Source: Daphnia carinata (Eukaryota; Arthropoda; Branchiopoda; Diplostraca; Daphniidae). Taken from it: 64,000 bases of DNA. Shown here piece after piece: positions 23,867 to 38,327 of this stretch (its first letter is position 1; the number at the start of each line of letters is the position of its first letter). The stretch is from positions 7,288,278 through 7,352,277 of the forward strand of contig NC_081336.1 in NCBI RefSeq assembly GCF_022539665.2. The letters run 5' to 3'. The position numbers and the translations under genes are program-made. Below the pieces are notes generated by a model. That model made no database searches and was not told the origin of the DNA. It was given only the letters and a program-made list of their open reading frames with translations.

Positions 23867-24274
23867 TTCTAGTTCCAATTATCCAGTAGCACAATGTTCG
23901 AAGTGACGAGAGCTACTGAACGCGCTTTTCGTGATTTTTCTCCAAGGTACATTAAAAGGATACACTTGCACGTACTCCTACCTGCTTTTTGAGAGTATTG
24001 AATTTCGGACATGCTTCGTCACGATTCGGTTATAACGAATGCACCGTCCATTGTATTATTGAGTTCAAATCGTTTCCTGCGTTGGGTTTGTCCTGGGCTC
24101 ATTTTGTTGAAAATACAGGCGATGACGGTAAACGGGGTAGTTGCGGCTGAGAAAACGCGTGCTATATTTAGAAAAGCTCTACAGTTTTCCACAACACGGA
24201 TGAAAGGAAACAATGACTAAGGATTTTGCTCTTTATGTTAATACTGTTGTGCTTGTAATTTTTCTTGTTATAAA

Positions 24275-25485
24275 TTAAGAGTTTTGTGTGCGGAGAAAGT
24301 TGCGCAGCTTTGTAGGATAGTCAGTCATGATTCCATTCACTCCGGCATCAAGTGCCACTTGGAATTCTTTTTCTGTGTTTAGCACCCAAGCATAAGTCTA
24401 TAATGAGACAATTATGTGACTTAAAAACCCATAAGAATGAAACAAGTATTTAAAATATTAATACCGGAATTCCTCGTTTGTTAAGATGCCTAAAAAGTGC
24501 AGGTCGTATAATCAAAAATCTCACAAGTCTAAGATACATTTGTTGGCGGCGTGTTCGCTGACTGGTGTCTTTAACAGAATAGAGAGGTATTTCAAGATGA
24601 GTTTCCGCCAGTGGGATAAAAGGGAGAAGACCCGTAAAAAAGTATAAGTAGAGTTTGATCACTCCTTTTATTGAAAAATAGCGAGCAACTTCGGGATTCT
24701 GAAACACAATGTTCGGTTAACAAATGACGAAGAATTTGTTGGTACTCGTTACAAAATAAATACCTGGTTGTAGCATTTCAGGCTCGATTCCTCTTTGAAA
24801 CTTCCCCATATGGTTGATCTTTCTCTTTTATGAGCAGTAATTAGCTTACCGATCTCTTCTATCAGTTCATCATCTCCTTGTTTGACATCAATATTTATTA
24901 CCACATCAGGAAAAGATTCAAAGACGTGTTTTAAGAGTGGAATTTTGCGATGGGTTTCATCCTCTAATCCAGTGAAATGCTTGCCTGTGGTGGTTTTTAA
25001 AAAAATAACTTATCCTAAACTACATAAGTGCACTATCAACAATAGATACCAGGTTCAAAGTCTATGTTAAGAGTGGTTTTAAGAAGGGGAAGTTCATGGT
25101 AATCCAGGTCTTCTATAAATGCATCAACCCCAGTTAGTCGCAGGAGTGAAGGATCGTGAGCTACAACAACTTGTTTATCTCTAGTTATATGACAGTCAAT
25201 TTCTAGCATGTCTGTCTCGAGATTTACGGCACTAAAATGTAAAGCTATGCTGATAATCACTGAAAGCAGAAGTATTTAAATGTAAAATGAGAATTACTGA
25301 GCAAATGCAGTCAACGTGTTTTCATAGTTTTCTCCAGCACCACCCCGATGGCTAATGTGTTTGATTTTTCTAAAATTTTTGGACTTGTGAAGTAGATTTG
25401 GGTAATGCAGTAACACCAACGAGGTAACGGCATAGGAACTAAGACTCGCAATAATAACGGATAGGAACGCCATAATAGAAATCAC
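24275..25485 (-). CDS. Glycerophosphodiester phosphodiesterase, GDPD1/GDPD3-like
   Basis: Five exons: 25298-25485, 25050-25231, 24764-24984, 24465-24698 and 24275-24397, about 315 residues. An N-terminal hydrophobic segment (residues about 3-28) acts as a membrane anchor. The GP-PDE catalytic core follows: HRGGAGENYENTLTAF (catalytic His and the E-N-T motif), ETDMLEIDCHITRDKQVVVAHDP (metal-binding E-x-D and second catalytic His), NIDVK, a membrane-embedded hydrophobic stretch at FFTGLLPFIPL, and the C-terminal YAWVLNTEKEF...GIMTDYPTKL. The GDPD1/3/4 group hydrolyses lysophospholipids (lysophospholipase D) at intracellular membranes. Length and motif order agree with that group. Confidence 0.9.
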
Positions 25486-25867
25486 TAGAACGTTACTTGG
25501 AGGGATGTAGAAACTCGAGAATCCTATAACAAGTTGGACTTTGATATTTAAGTTACCATATCGCGAATGATACGATGAAAAATTCGAGTATGCGCTATGA
25601 GACCTAAGTCATTCTGAAAGATTTGCTGCAGTATTTTTACCGCACTTTCTTAGCAGATCAATGAGTCTGTTATTGACATGCAGTACACAGTGCCAGTTTT
25701 TTTGGTTAATTTTATGATGAATACATCATTCTTCTTATAGTTGAGTACATAATAAAACATAATTATATTCAATGAATTTTAATTTGTTTGTGGTTTTAAG
25801 AAAATCAAATTTTTTTTTTTTTTGAAATTGCAGCTCTGCATTTTCCTGTACTCAAACCGAAGCGCCC

Positions 25868-26491
25868 TCCTTTACTTCGTCGCCCATCATTCGCATCTAA
25901 CTTCATTGTAGCGGATTGCACGTTTCGTGTCTTCAAGACTTGTGAGTAATTTTGATCTTGCTTTTTAAATTTAGACACTATACTTATGTTTAATGAATCG
26001 AATGCATTTAAATATCATGGAATTTATATTTTGATGTTGAATTCGCTAAATGTTTTAGTAGAAATGTGCCACTACTAAATAAGTGGCGGTAAAAGTCAGA
26101 ATTGGCTCGTCCATAGCTGTCACAACTTTATCCTTCAAAATCTCAAACATCCATGATTGTACGCAATTATAACTGTTATTTGGGTAAACTCAGTTTATAC
26201 AGTCACGTGACGGTGATGAGAAAAAAGTATTTCATCTGAAAATATGATGAAAAACACGGATCCAATTCCTGAGTCGCGAAATTGTAATCCTGACTGCTAT
26301 TTAATTTTAAATTAGAATTGATGGTTTTTCTAGTTTAAGCGTTAAGTTCAGTCATTAATGATGATAGTAAATGGCTTGAGGACTTCGGTCCTATGGAAGT
26401 TCATGTATTCGTACTGTCTGATGGTATATGATAGGCTTAGCCGTTAGTAAAACTATCCTAATTATCCTAACCAGTAGGATTATTTACTCAG
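25868..26491 (+). promoter_or_regulatory. RPLP2 5'-UTR exon and snoRNA-bearing intron
   Basis: A pyrimidine-rich start region (CCTCCTTTACTTCG, about 25867) precedes a likely non-coding exon ending at 25941 (CAAGACTT|GTGAGTAAT). The intron runs to the acceptor TTTACTCAG at 26491, four bases before the RPLP2 ATG. A box C/D snoRNA candidate lies in its last 140 bp. The exon start is inferred. Confidence 0.6.
26352..26427 (+). ncRNA. Box C/D snoRNA candidate in RPLP2 5'-UTR intron
   Basis: Box C is ATGATGA (26358-26364) and box D is CTGA (26418-26421), with 53 nt between them. The bases just upstream of box D (GTATTCGTACTG) are complementary to a strongly conserved 28S rRNA segment containing CAGTACGAATAC, recalled from known animal 28S sequence. 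By the D+5 rule the methylated base would be the U of CAGU. Box D ends 70 nt before the 3' splice site, the usual spacing for intronic snoRNAs. The terminal stem is weak. Host-intron splicing would release it, as for many ribosomal-protein introns. Confidence 0.75.
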
Positions 26492-26495
26492 AAAA

Positions 26496-26954
26496 ATGCG
26501 TTACGTCGCCGCTTACCTGCTCGCTGCTTTGGGAGGCAATGAAGCCCCTACTGCTGAAAACATCGAAAAGATCCTCAGCTCTGTTGGTATTGAGGCTGAA
26601 GCTGACAAGCTCAAGAAAGTCATCGCTGAGCTCAAGGGAAAGGACCTCCAGACCTTGATTGCTGAAGGTGAGAAAGTTGTTGCAATTTCCCTTTGTCTCT
26701 ACTTAAGTTTTTGAAATTCTTCTACAGGCCAAACCAAGCTTGCATCTATGCCAGCTGGTGGTGGTGCCCCTGCTGCTGCCGCCGCCGCTCCGGCTGGTGG
26801 TGCTGCTCCCGCCAAGGGTAAGGATTTTTGATTGACAACTTCTTGAATAGTAAATAATATATTATTTGTTCTAGCTGAGGAGAAGAAGGAAGAGAAGAAA
26901 AAGGAGGAATCCGAAGAAGAGGATGATGACATGGGTTTCGGTCTCTTCGACTAA
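26496..26954 (+). CDS. RPLP2: 60S acidic ribosomal protein P2
   Basis: Three exons (26496-26667, 26728-26817, 26875-26954) encode about 113 residues. The sequence starts MRYVAAYLLAALGG, followed by the P-protein N-terminal dimerisation domain (NIEKILSSVGIE, KGKDLQTLIAEG). A flexible Ala/Gly/Pro hinge, the acidic KKEESEEEDDD stretch and the invariant MGFGLFD C-terminus, which recruits translation factors to the ribosomal stalk, complete it. P2 pairs with P1 on P0. The coding introns are only about 60 bp, too small for snoRNAs; the large 5'-UTR intron carries one. Confidence 0.97.
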
Positions 26955-27159
26955 GCCCTTCATTTCAGTATTTCTAACTGTTTAACGGCTGTGGGAAATA
27001 CATTTTGAAATGTCAATGATCTTATTTTTAGCAGATGATTAATACCCTTTAGTAATAGTGTAGGTTTAGGTGCAGTTGGCTTGCTTTTAAGACTCCTCGA
27101 CAAATATTATGGAACTACACAATTGAGGTGATTAATCTTTAAGTAGCTTGCTTTGAATA

Positions 27160-27232
27160 TTTTTGTGATGAATTACTTTTCACCATCTTTCGACTGAGAC
27201 TTTGTGATGGATATTGTTTTTACCTGATGGAT
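27160..27232 (+). ncRNA. Box C/D snoRNA candidate, tandem copy 1
   Basis: It has box C GTGATGA (27165-27171), D' CTGA (27194-27197), C' GTGATGG (27204-27210) and D CTGA (27224-27227). The guide next to D' (TTCACCATCTTTCG) is complementary to conserved 28S rRNA containing CGAAAGATGGTGAA, recalled from known sequence. The D'+5 rule points to the second A of CGAAAG. Box D ends 65 nt before the acceptor at 27292. The terminal stem is weak. Confidence 0.7.
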
Positions 27233-27292
27233 CTTTCTAAGTGCAGTTGTTTGTCTTGTTAACATTGGTTCTAATCTTATCTCTTTCTTCAG

Positions 27293-27328
27293 GTATTGCT
27301 GATTCCAATCCTTCACATACATTTACAG
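27293..27328 (+). other. Probable non-coding exon between snoRNA-bearing introns
   Basis: The acceptor TCTCTTTCTTCAG is followed by a 36-bp exon and the donor CAG|GTAACTA. It has no coding role I can see. Together with the next acceptor at 27495 it defines two introns, each holding one snoRNA candidate. It may belong to an extended RPLP2 3' UTR or to a separate snoRNA host transcript. Confidence 0.55.
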
Positions 27329-27361
27329 GTAACTAACTATACTTACAATTATGCACTTCTT

Positions 27362-27434
27362 GTTGAGTGATGAACTCTTTACACCATCTTTCGACTGAAA
27401 ATGCTGATAGATAGATTACTTTACTGAAATTTTT
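27362..27434 (+). ncRNA. Box C/D snoRNA candidate, tandem copy 2
   Basis: It has box C GTGATGA (27368-27374), D' CTGA (27396-27399) and D CTGA (27425-27428); C' is poor. The guide CACCATCTTTCG next to D' is the same as in copy 1, while the rest of the molecule differs. Box D ends 67 nt before the acceptor TTTGCTTTCCAG at 27495. It reads as an older duplicate of copy 1. Confidence 0.68.
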
Positions 27435-27495
27435 CATTAATTTATAAATTTTAAATTTTTGGACATTGCAATGACACTCATTTTTTGCTTTCCAG

Positions 27496-27610
27496 ATTAC
27501 TTTTGGTACCCAGCTGGATGAAACTACCCGTACCGTGGAAACGATTATTTCTTCGTTGAAACCTGTAAAATATTCTACAATTTAGTAAAATAATAAAATA
27601 AAAGCAAATG
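27496..27610 (+). other. Terminal non-coding exon with poly(A) signals
   Basis: It follows the acceptor TTTCCAG at 27495 and contains overlapping AATAAA signals (27592-27597 and 27597-27602). It probably ends the plus-strand transcript that hosts the snoRNAs, just before the convergent deubiquitinase gene. Confidence 0.55.
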
Positions 27611-27980
27611 CATATTTACGTTAGCAACAATCTTTTCAATCACACAACAAAATTTTATATAATGATACACCTACCATTCTGAAACTCACCATTGCAAACA
27701 TTTTTCCAACAAAGTTACTTTTGATTAACTGTTAAGTTTATCTAAAAATAAATTTAAAAATTTCAAACAATTAGTTGCAAGAAAAATTTTACATACCATT
27801 TTTACTATTCAATACCACCTGTCCAAATAAATTACTGGACAAAATAATCGAAATTGAATAGTAATGTGTAGTAAACACCAAATATCCAACAAAGTTCATT
27901 CCCGAAAGCTCTGTACAAAGCACAGCACGAGTAAAGGACTAGCACTGAAAGCGGCGCAACGATCCGGTGAAAACGCTCAA

Positions 27981-31679
<3,699 letters not shown>

Positions 31680-32614
31680 ATCTGTTTAAAAAAGTGCTAA
31701 ACTTAACATTTTTACATGTTAGCTATTCTAGAGCTATGTATGTCTACGAGATAGTTAAGCTACCAATTTTCAAAAAATTAATAATTAGTTATTATTTAAA
31801 CATTAAAAAGAAAAAAGAACAGTTAGAAATCTTAAGAATGTTTGGGCTTTGACATGCATTCCGAGGCCAATGCGAAGCACTGACTTCCGACCAGAAATCT
31901 ATATTTACTCACCAACTTATCCTTTCCAGTACACAGCTGCACCAATATACAATCACAACCTTTACGGATAACGCAATGTCAGAAATGTTATGTGATTATG
32001 TCTGTATACAAGAGACCGACTAACCACCAACCGGCGTTTAACCTTATTCCCTCTAGAAAAGAAATCCGTTATGCACTGCTTTTGCAGCCGCCATCTCGTG
32101 GGAGCTCAAGCTGTTCGACAATACTTGCTTCTTGCCCCATAGATGTCATTGGGTTAGGGACTACTATACAGTGTAGGTAAAACTTGCCCACAATACCTAA
32201 AACTTAGCTTACTACCGGAAGGTATTGGGGCTTCCATATACGCCCGATTTTTTTCTGTTATAGTAATACATGGTTTGGATTTAAATTTTACCAGGTTGTA
32301 CAAATGAAATTTATTTTTGACTTGGAATCAATGGTTGATGAATTATTCAAATTGGAAGTGGTTGCGAAAAGGACTAAGAAAAAGCAAAAATGTTTAAAGT
32401 TCGGTTTCTAAGTGGCAGAGCAGGGTCCCAATGAAATTACCGAAATAAAATTAAAATAGGTCAAATGGCGTTACGTATACTTCTGTACCATCAAATTTAG
32501 TATTGTTCAACATTGACATTAAAATAATGTTGAAATTAAGAAAATCGAGCTGCCTGGCAAAGGCAAATTACCACGGGCAGACTACCATGGAGGATTACGA
32601 TAAGAAGATGCGAA
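31680..32614. other. Intergenic region between two minus-strand genes
   Basis: Contains the presumed promoter of the USP15-type gene and the 3' UTR of the acyl-CoA-binding protein gene. No coding frame recognised. Confidence 0.5.
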
Positions 32615-33035
32615 TCACGCGATATACTTTGCCACCAACTCAGCTGATTTGGATATATAGGCTTCCTTGGCAGCATCCGAGGACATACCTTTCTTCGATT
32701 CCCAAGAATCCCACTTAGCTTTTCCCTTCAAGTCCAACATACCGGGTCGAGCTACGTTATGAAAATATGCTTATGTAGGTGGAAGCGTATTAGGGAAATT
32801 CGACAATTCATACTCACCAACGTTAACATCCCCAACAGTGGCTTGTTTGAACAGCGCATAAAGGTCTTTCAATTCATCGTTTGTTGGCGTGGCAGACAAT
32901 GTCTTAATATCATCTGCAGCCTTAAGAAATTTCTGAACAGATAGTTAATATGAAAACAAATAACACTAATTTTTGAAAACCGTAAAATAAAGGAAAAATT
33001 AAATTATTTGTTAGGCTTACTTGATCCAGAGACAT
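32615..33035 (-). CDS. ACBP: Acyl-CoA-binding protein
   Basis: Three exons (33021-33035, 32818-32932, 32615-32751) give about 88 residues, the normal size for single-domain ACBP. The first exon encodes only MSLDQ. The family signature is clear: [31 protein letters not shown] (ligand-binding Tyr and Lys region), [21 protein letters not shown], and the C-terminal helix [13 protein letters not shown]. It binds medium- and long-chain acyl-CoA esters in the cytosol and buffers or transports them. No targeting signal is present. Confidence 0.96.
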
Positions 33036-33600
33036 AATGTGTGCGTTGAGCGAAGAAGTAACGATGTGGCTGTAATGGCGTCTGAAATGCACGCCAATCG
33101 AAGACCTCAAAGGTTTATTTTAGACTACCAAGGTCTTCCTAAGCGGAGTTTGATTTTGTTTTTAGCGTCCTTATCGAATCGTCATCGAATGACAAGTCAT
33201 AATATTTTAGTCTCTTTTGCTTGACTGATTCCAACCCAGTCTGGTACTCCTCTTTTAGAATCACATTACAGTCGGCTATTTCGAAGACAAAATTTTTTGA
33301 AGTACTATTCATGTGATGCGCTAACCCCTTTCACACGCTCAATCAATCCAAGAATTTATGACAAAAAGGTAATGAAAAACTTCTGTAAAACACAATAAAT
33401 GGATAGAAGAAGCTTTCAGTTCAAGAGGTAAGGTCAAAAGAGGTGACGGCTCTCTGCGCATAGCTATAATTCTCCTCAAAAAATAGAATTTAAAAATTGA
33501 AACATCTAAAACAGGGCAAGACAACAACGAAATGCTAAAAGAGCGCAGCTGAATTGTGTTAAATATATCGCAGCAAATCGTCATTTCCATAAAAGATGGT
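33036..33600. other. Intergenic, ACBP promoter side and histone spacer
   Basis: No gene recognised. A minus-strand open frame at 33339-33590 (83 codons) has no family features. Confidence 0.45.
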
Positions 33601-33616
33601 GGCCCTGAAAAGGGCC
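33601..33616 (-). terminator. Histone 3' stem-loop (H2A copy B)
   Basis: GGCCCTTTTCAGGGCC on the minus strand, 29 bp past the H2A stop. This copy has the canonical TTTC loop, unlike copy A (TCTC). Confidence 0.95.
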
Positions 33617-33644
33617 GTTTGTTAACAATTAAATAACGAACGAA

Positions 33645-34025
33645 TTAAGCTTTAGCGGGCTTGTCGGTCTTCTTGGGCAACAAGACGGCCTGGATGTTGG
33701 GCAAGACACCACCTTGAGCGATGGTAACTCCGGAGAGAAGTTTGTTCAACTCTTCGTCGTTACGGATGGCCAACTGCAAATGGCGAGGGATGATACGCGT
33801 CTTCTTGTTGTCACGAGCTGCGTTTCCAGCCAACTCAAGAACCTCAGCGGCCAAATACTCCATGACGGCGGCCAAGTACACGGGGGCACCGGCACCGACA
33901 CGCTCAGCGTACGATCCTTTACGGAGCATACGATGGATACGACCGACGGGGAACTGGAGTCCGGCCCTGCTCGAACGGGTCTTTGACTTTCCCTTGACTT
34001 TACCACCTTTGCCGCGACCAGACAT
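33645..34025 (-). CDS. H2A: Histone H2A, copy B
   Basis: 126 residues, intronless, with the same length and tail sequences as copy A and Val in AAEVLELAG where copy A has Ile. Silent differences are spread along the gene, so the copies are not a trivial assembly duplicate. A minus-strand TATATAA element lies at about 34102-34109. It is divergent from H2B at 34413. Confidence 0.97.
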   Translation of the reverse strand: MSGRGKGGKVKGKSKTRSSRAGLQFPVGRIHRMLRKGSYAERVGAGAPVYLAAVMEYLAAEVLELAGNAARDNKKTRIIPRHLQLAIRNDEELNKLLSGVTIAQGGVLPNIQAVLLPKKTDKPAKA

Positions 34026-34412
34026 GTTGAGTTAGGTAGAGAGTTGAATTGATTCCTACTACAAAGGAAACTGAACGTACTAGGATTTGTGAAAATTCGG
34101 GTTATATACCCATCTGGACGGAAAACGAAAACCATAGGTAAATCATTTTAGCCAATGAGCTACCTTCTTCCAAAGGTTCCTACTTTTTTTAAACAAAGAA
34201 TATGGTACACTGCTTTCCTGTTCCCAAGAGAAAGTTCCCTATTGGTCTCTTTTGCCGAACAATCAGCTACTGTCATTGGCCCTAGCTATAGGAAATTGGC
34301 TACCTTCAGGTAGATGGGCATGGGACCCCTGATACAAATACAGCCAAAAGACTTCACGTCATTACTGCATCATTCGTAGTTTGAAACTTCGTAGCAAACT
34401 CACATTTGAAAA
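34026..34412. promoter_or_regulatory. Divergent H2A/H2B promoter, copy B
   Basis: A 387-bp spacer aligned with 13310-13707. It shares the H2A TATA position, the GCCAATGAGC motif (about 34151) and a TATTGG motif near 34240, and again no TATA box is evident on the H2B side. Confidence 0.75.
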
Positions 34413-34784
34413 ATGCCCCCAAAGGTTAGTGGAAAAGCAGCGAAAAGGGCTGGCAAAGCTCAAAAGAACATTGTCAAAGGAGACAAGAAGAAGAAGCGCA
34501 AGAGGAAGGAAAGCTACGCCATTTACATCTACAAAGTTTTGAAGCAGGTCCATCCCGACACTGGCATCTCCTCCAAAGCCATGACGATCATGAACAGCTT
34601 TGTCAACGACATTTTCGAGCGCATCGCCGGAGAGTCTTCCCGTTTGGCTCACTACAACAAGAGATCTACCATCACGAGTCGCGAAATTCAAACGGCTGTC
34701 CGTTTACTGTTACCGGGAGAATTGGCCAAGCACGCTGTGTCTGAAGGCACAAAAGCTGTGACCAAGTACACTAGTACCAAGTAG
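34413..34784 (+). CDS. H2B: Histone H2B, copy B
   Basis: 123 residues, intronless. It differs from copy A at Arg for Lys near residue 11 (AAKRAGK against AAKKAGK). The histone fold and the C-terminal [14 protein letters not shown] are the same. The stem-loop is at 34816-34831. Confidence 0.97.
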   Translation: MPPKVSGKAAKRAGKAQKNIVKGDKKKKRKRKESYAIYIYKVLKQVHPDTGISSKAMTIMNSFVNDIFERIAGESSRLAHYNKRSTITSREIQTAVRLLLPGELAKHAVSEGTKAVTKYTSTK

Positions 34785-34815
34785 ATCTTTTCACTTGGTA
34801 ATTCTGAGACTAAAC

Positions 34816-34831
34816 GGCCCTTTTCAGGGCC
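34816..34831 (+). terminator. Histone 3' stem-loop (H2B copy B)
   Basis: GGCCCTTTTCAGGGCC, 31 bp after the H2B stop, followed by CACCAAC as in copy A. Confidence 0.95.
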
Positions 34832-35968
34832 ACCAACATATTTGAGAACTAGAACATGCAACTGCCCATTGTTAAGCCGACCAGTTTCTGCTATGATTTT
34901 GGTGAGACTGTTTTCAATCGGATAGGAAATCAACTGCAGATTGGATGAAGTGGTATGACGAGCGACCATTTCAACAGCCTAAATTATACTGATTAAAAGA
35001 TGAATTTCTATCGTTACTTACCGAGTTTAGGTGTATGTACTATGGGTCTTTCACTGTTGGTCCAAAGTAAATGGGGTAGAATCTCCAATTCAATTGTCGG
35101 CAGATAGAAAGAAATTCGACAAAATGTATCACATGTAGAACTCAGGTAAAAGCACTTTCACCAACTGACGGTATGAAATGGAATAAGCCACGTGGAAAAC
35201 CACAAGGGTGGAAGGGGAGAGGACAAATTTGTGCGTTCCATTCCGCAGGGAGTTGCTGTGGAATGACAACCCAATGCAAGGCGATTCAAGGTCAACGATT
35301 CTGAAGAAAATAAAACAGGGAGGAAGGGCACAAAAATCCAGTGACAAAAACAAAAGGTGCAAATGATCAACATTGCCAAGGGGCAAACAAAATTTTATAT
35401 GAACATTACATAATGACTATAATTTAAAACTTATGACACCCAAATTATTCTCAAATGCTCTTTCCCGTGGGAACAGTGTAAGCCTACCAGGAATCTAGGT
35501 AAGCTGCCACTCTTTCAAATAAATGTATCTGCAGATGTGGTATGCGAAATCCGTCAGATTTAGTAAGAGCATTCATTTACACAGCTTTCCAAGATCCTAG
35601 TAAATGAAATTCCTTTTGTATAAGGCAATTGATCGTTTAATAACACCATAATGCTCGAAATTTTTAAGGACAACTAAATGGTAATATCGTAAAGCCAGAG
35701 ATACATAGACTGCATGCATGTTTCAGCGGCGACAATTTTGTAAATCTATGGAACTGATTTACAATGTTTACTGCATCTGTCATATATGTGCTGAACTTAT
35801 AAAAACATCCATGGGAATCATGCTGAAACTGGAAATGTGTTCAGCAAACTATGCAATATAGAAATTTTCAACAAAGAGACAGACAATATATCTTGCACTT
35901 TTGTTCATCTAACATTTTGCTGTCGAAACTTTAAAAGCAGTTAAATACTTTTTTCTTTAAAAATTGGT
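34832..35968. other. Histone intergenic spacer, copy B
   Basis: No gene recognised. It aligns patchily with 14122-15369. About 35800-35968 is almost identical to the block 15200-15369 that precedes the H4 stem-loop in copy A. The H4 fragment of copy A is absent here. Confidence 0.65.
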
Positions 35969-35984
35969 GGCCCTGAAAAGGGCC
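35969..35984 (-). terminator. Histone 3' stem-loop (H4 copy B)
   Basis: Canonical GGCCCTTTTCAGGGCC on the minus strand, 35 bp past the H4 stop, the same spacing as copy A. Confidence 0.95.
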
Positions 35985-36019
35985 GATTGGGCCGGAAGCA
36001 GTGGAATGGTCGGTGAAAC

Positions 36020-37034
<1,015 letters not shown>

Positions 37035-37064
37035 TTGCATTTTTTTGTCTTCCTATTTCCAAAC

Positions 37065-37080
37065 GGCCCTTTTCAGGGCC
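37065..37080 (+). terminator. Histone 3' stem-loop (H3 copy B)
   Basis: Canonical GGCCCTTTTCAGGGCC, 31 bp after the H3 stop. Confidence 0.95.
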
Positions 37081-38327
37081 ACTACACGTTTAGGCCAAGA
37101 AATCAATACTTCGCTTTCAAACATAAGTTATACTGTCGAATATCAATTCATTTCGTCCCTTACGGCTAAAGGTTCGCACTGTTCGGTTTACGTTTTTCAA
37201 CTTCAATTGGTTTCTATCTGTTTTCGATTCTTGCCGTTGGAATTCGTGTTAGCAACCCGGACTAGTTTTCGACTAGAGGTAGTTAACTGACGAGCTATGT
37301 AATAACCAACAGCTTCGCTAAAAAATTGTATAAGGTAAATGATAACGATCGCAAATTTGTCCGACCCATCTAATTTGGATTGATGGTTGTTGTACAGTAG
37401 AAAGTTATTGAAATTTGGGAGAATTCGACAAACCATAAATTTTGAAAATATGAATTCTTAGGTAAACTCCTAGATTCCGTCGACGGTTATTTTCCACGTT
37501 GTTGCTTGCGACAAGTAACAATTTTGTGAATAATTGTTGATTTAATAGCAAATTTCTATCACCAAGTACGAAAAAAAAAAGATTTTTTTTGAAGGCACAC
37601 ATGCTGGCAACAAATCAGAAATGATTAGAAATGAAATTAGAATTATGAAAGAAACATTATCGACTCGGTATTAAAATCTTTAAAAAAGAGGGAACACCAA
37701 AAATCATTTTGAACGTGCGATTAATCATTGCCAAACAGATCACGAAAGAGAAACCTCTTTATCAAAAAGTCTGGCGGCCATGAAAAAGCCGGACGCATTC
37801 GAAGTCGGGGGTAAGAGTTCGGTCCTTGGTGCTACTTTGAAATTGTAGCGCTAACTTGCGATTTCGAAAGAAGGCTCAAAAGAAATAAGAACTCTCTTCA
37901 TTTTGTGAAGATTTGAGGAGTATTCCCTAAGTAGATGCCGACGATCATGACGGGGTTTTTTAACAATATTTTATATCACATTTGTTAACCCTTAGTATCA
38001 ACCTATCACTCACTATCTTTTCGATGACAAAATTCCATTTGTCACTTCAATAACGAATTGGAGACAAAGGAAAAACAAATACCCTTTTTTACTCCCTATC
38101 GCGCTACTATCGGTTATTATCAAAATCGTACATCCGGCTTACTGCACTAAAGAAGAGCGACCAGTGATGAGCCATAGCACAGAATCGGGAAGTTCTTTCG
38201 AAACATGGGGGCGTCAGTGGTCATTGGCTGCCACGGCATACAAGAGTTTAAACTCGTATATTAAATAGTAGGACGCTCAAGTGAAAAGACGTTTTTAGCA
38301 GTCTTACCTTTTTGTCTTGATGTCGAA
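37081..38327. other. Intergenic, no gene recognised
   Basis: No coding frame recognised. GGCGGCCATGAAAAAGCCGG at about 37771-37790 faintly recalls a decayed minus-strand histone stem-loop. The right end should hold the promoter of the secreted-protein gene. Confidence 0.45.
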
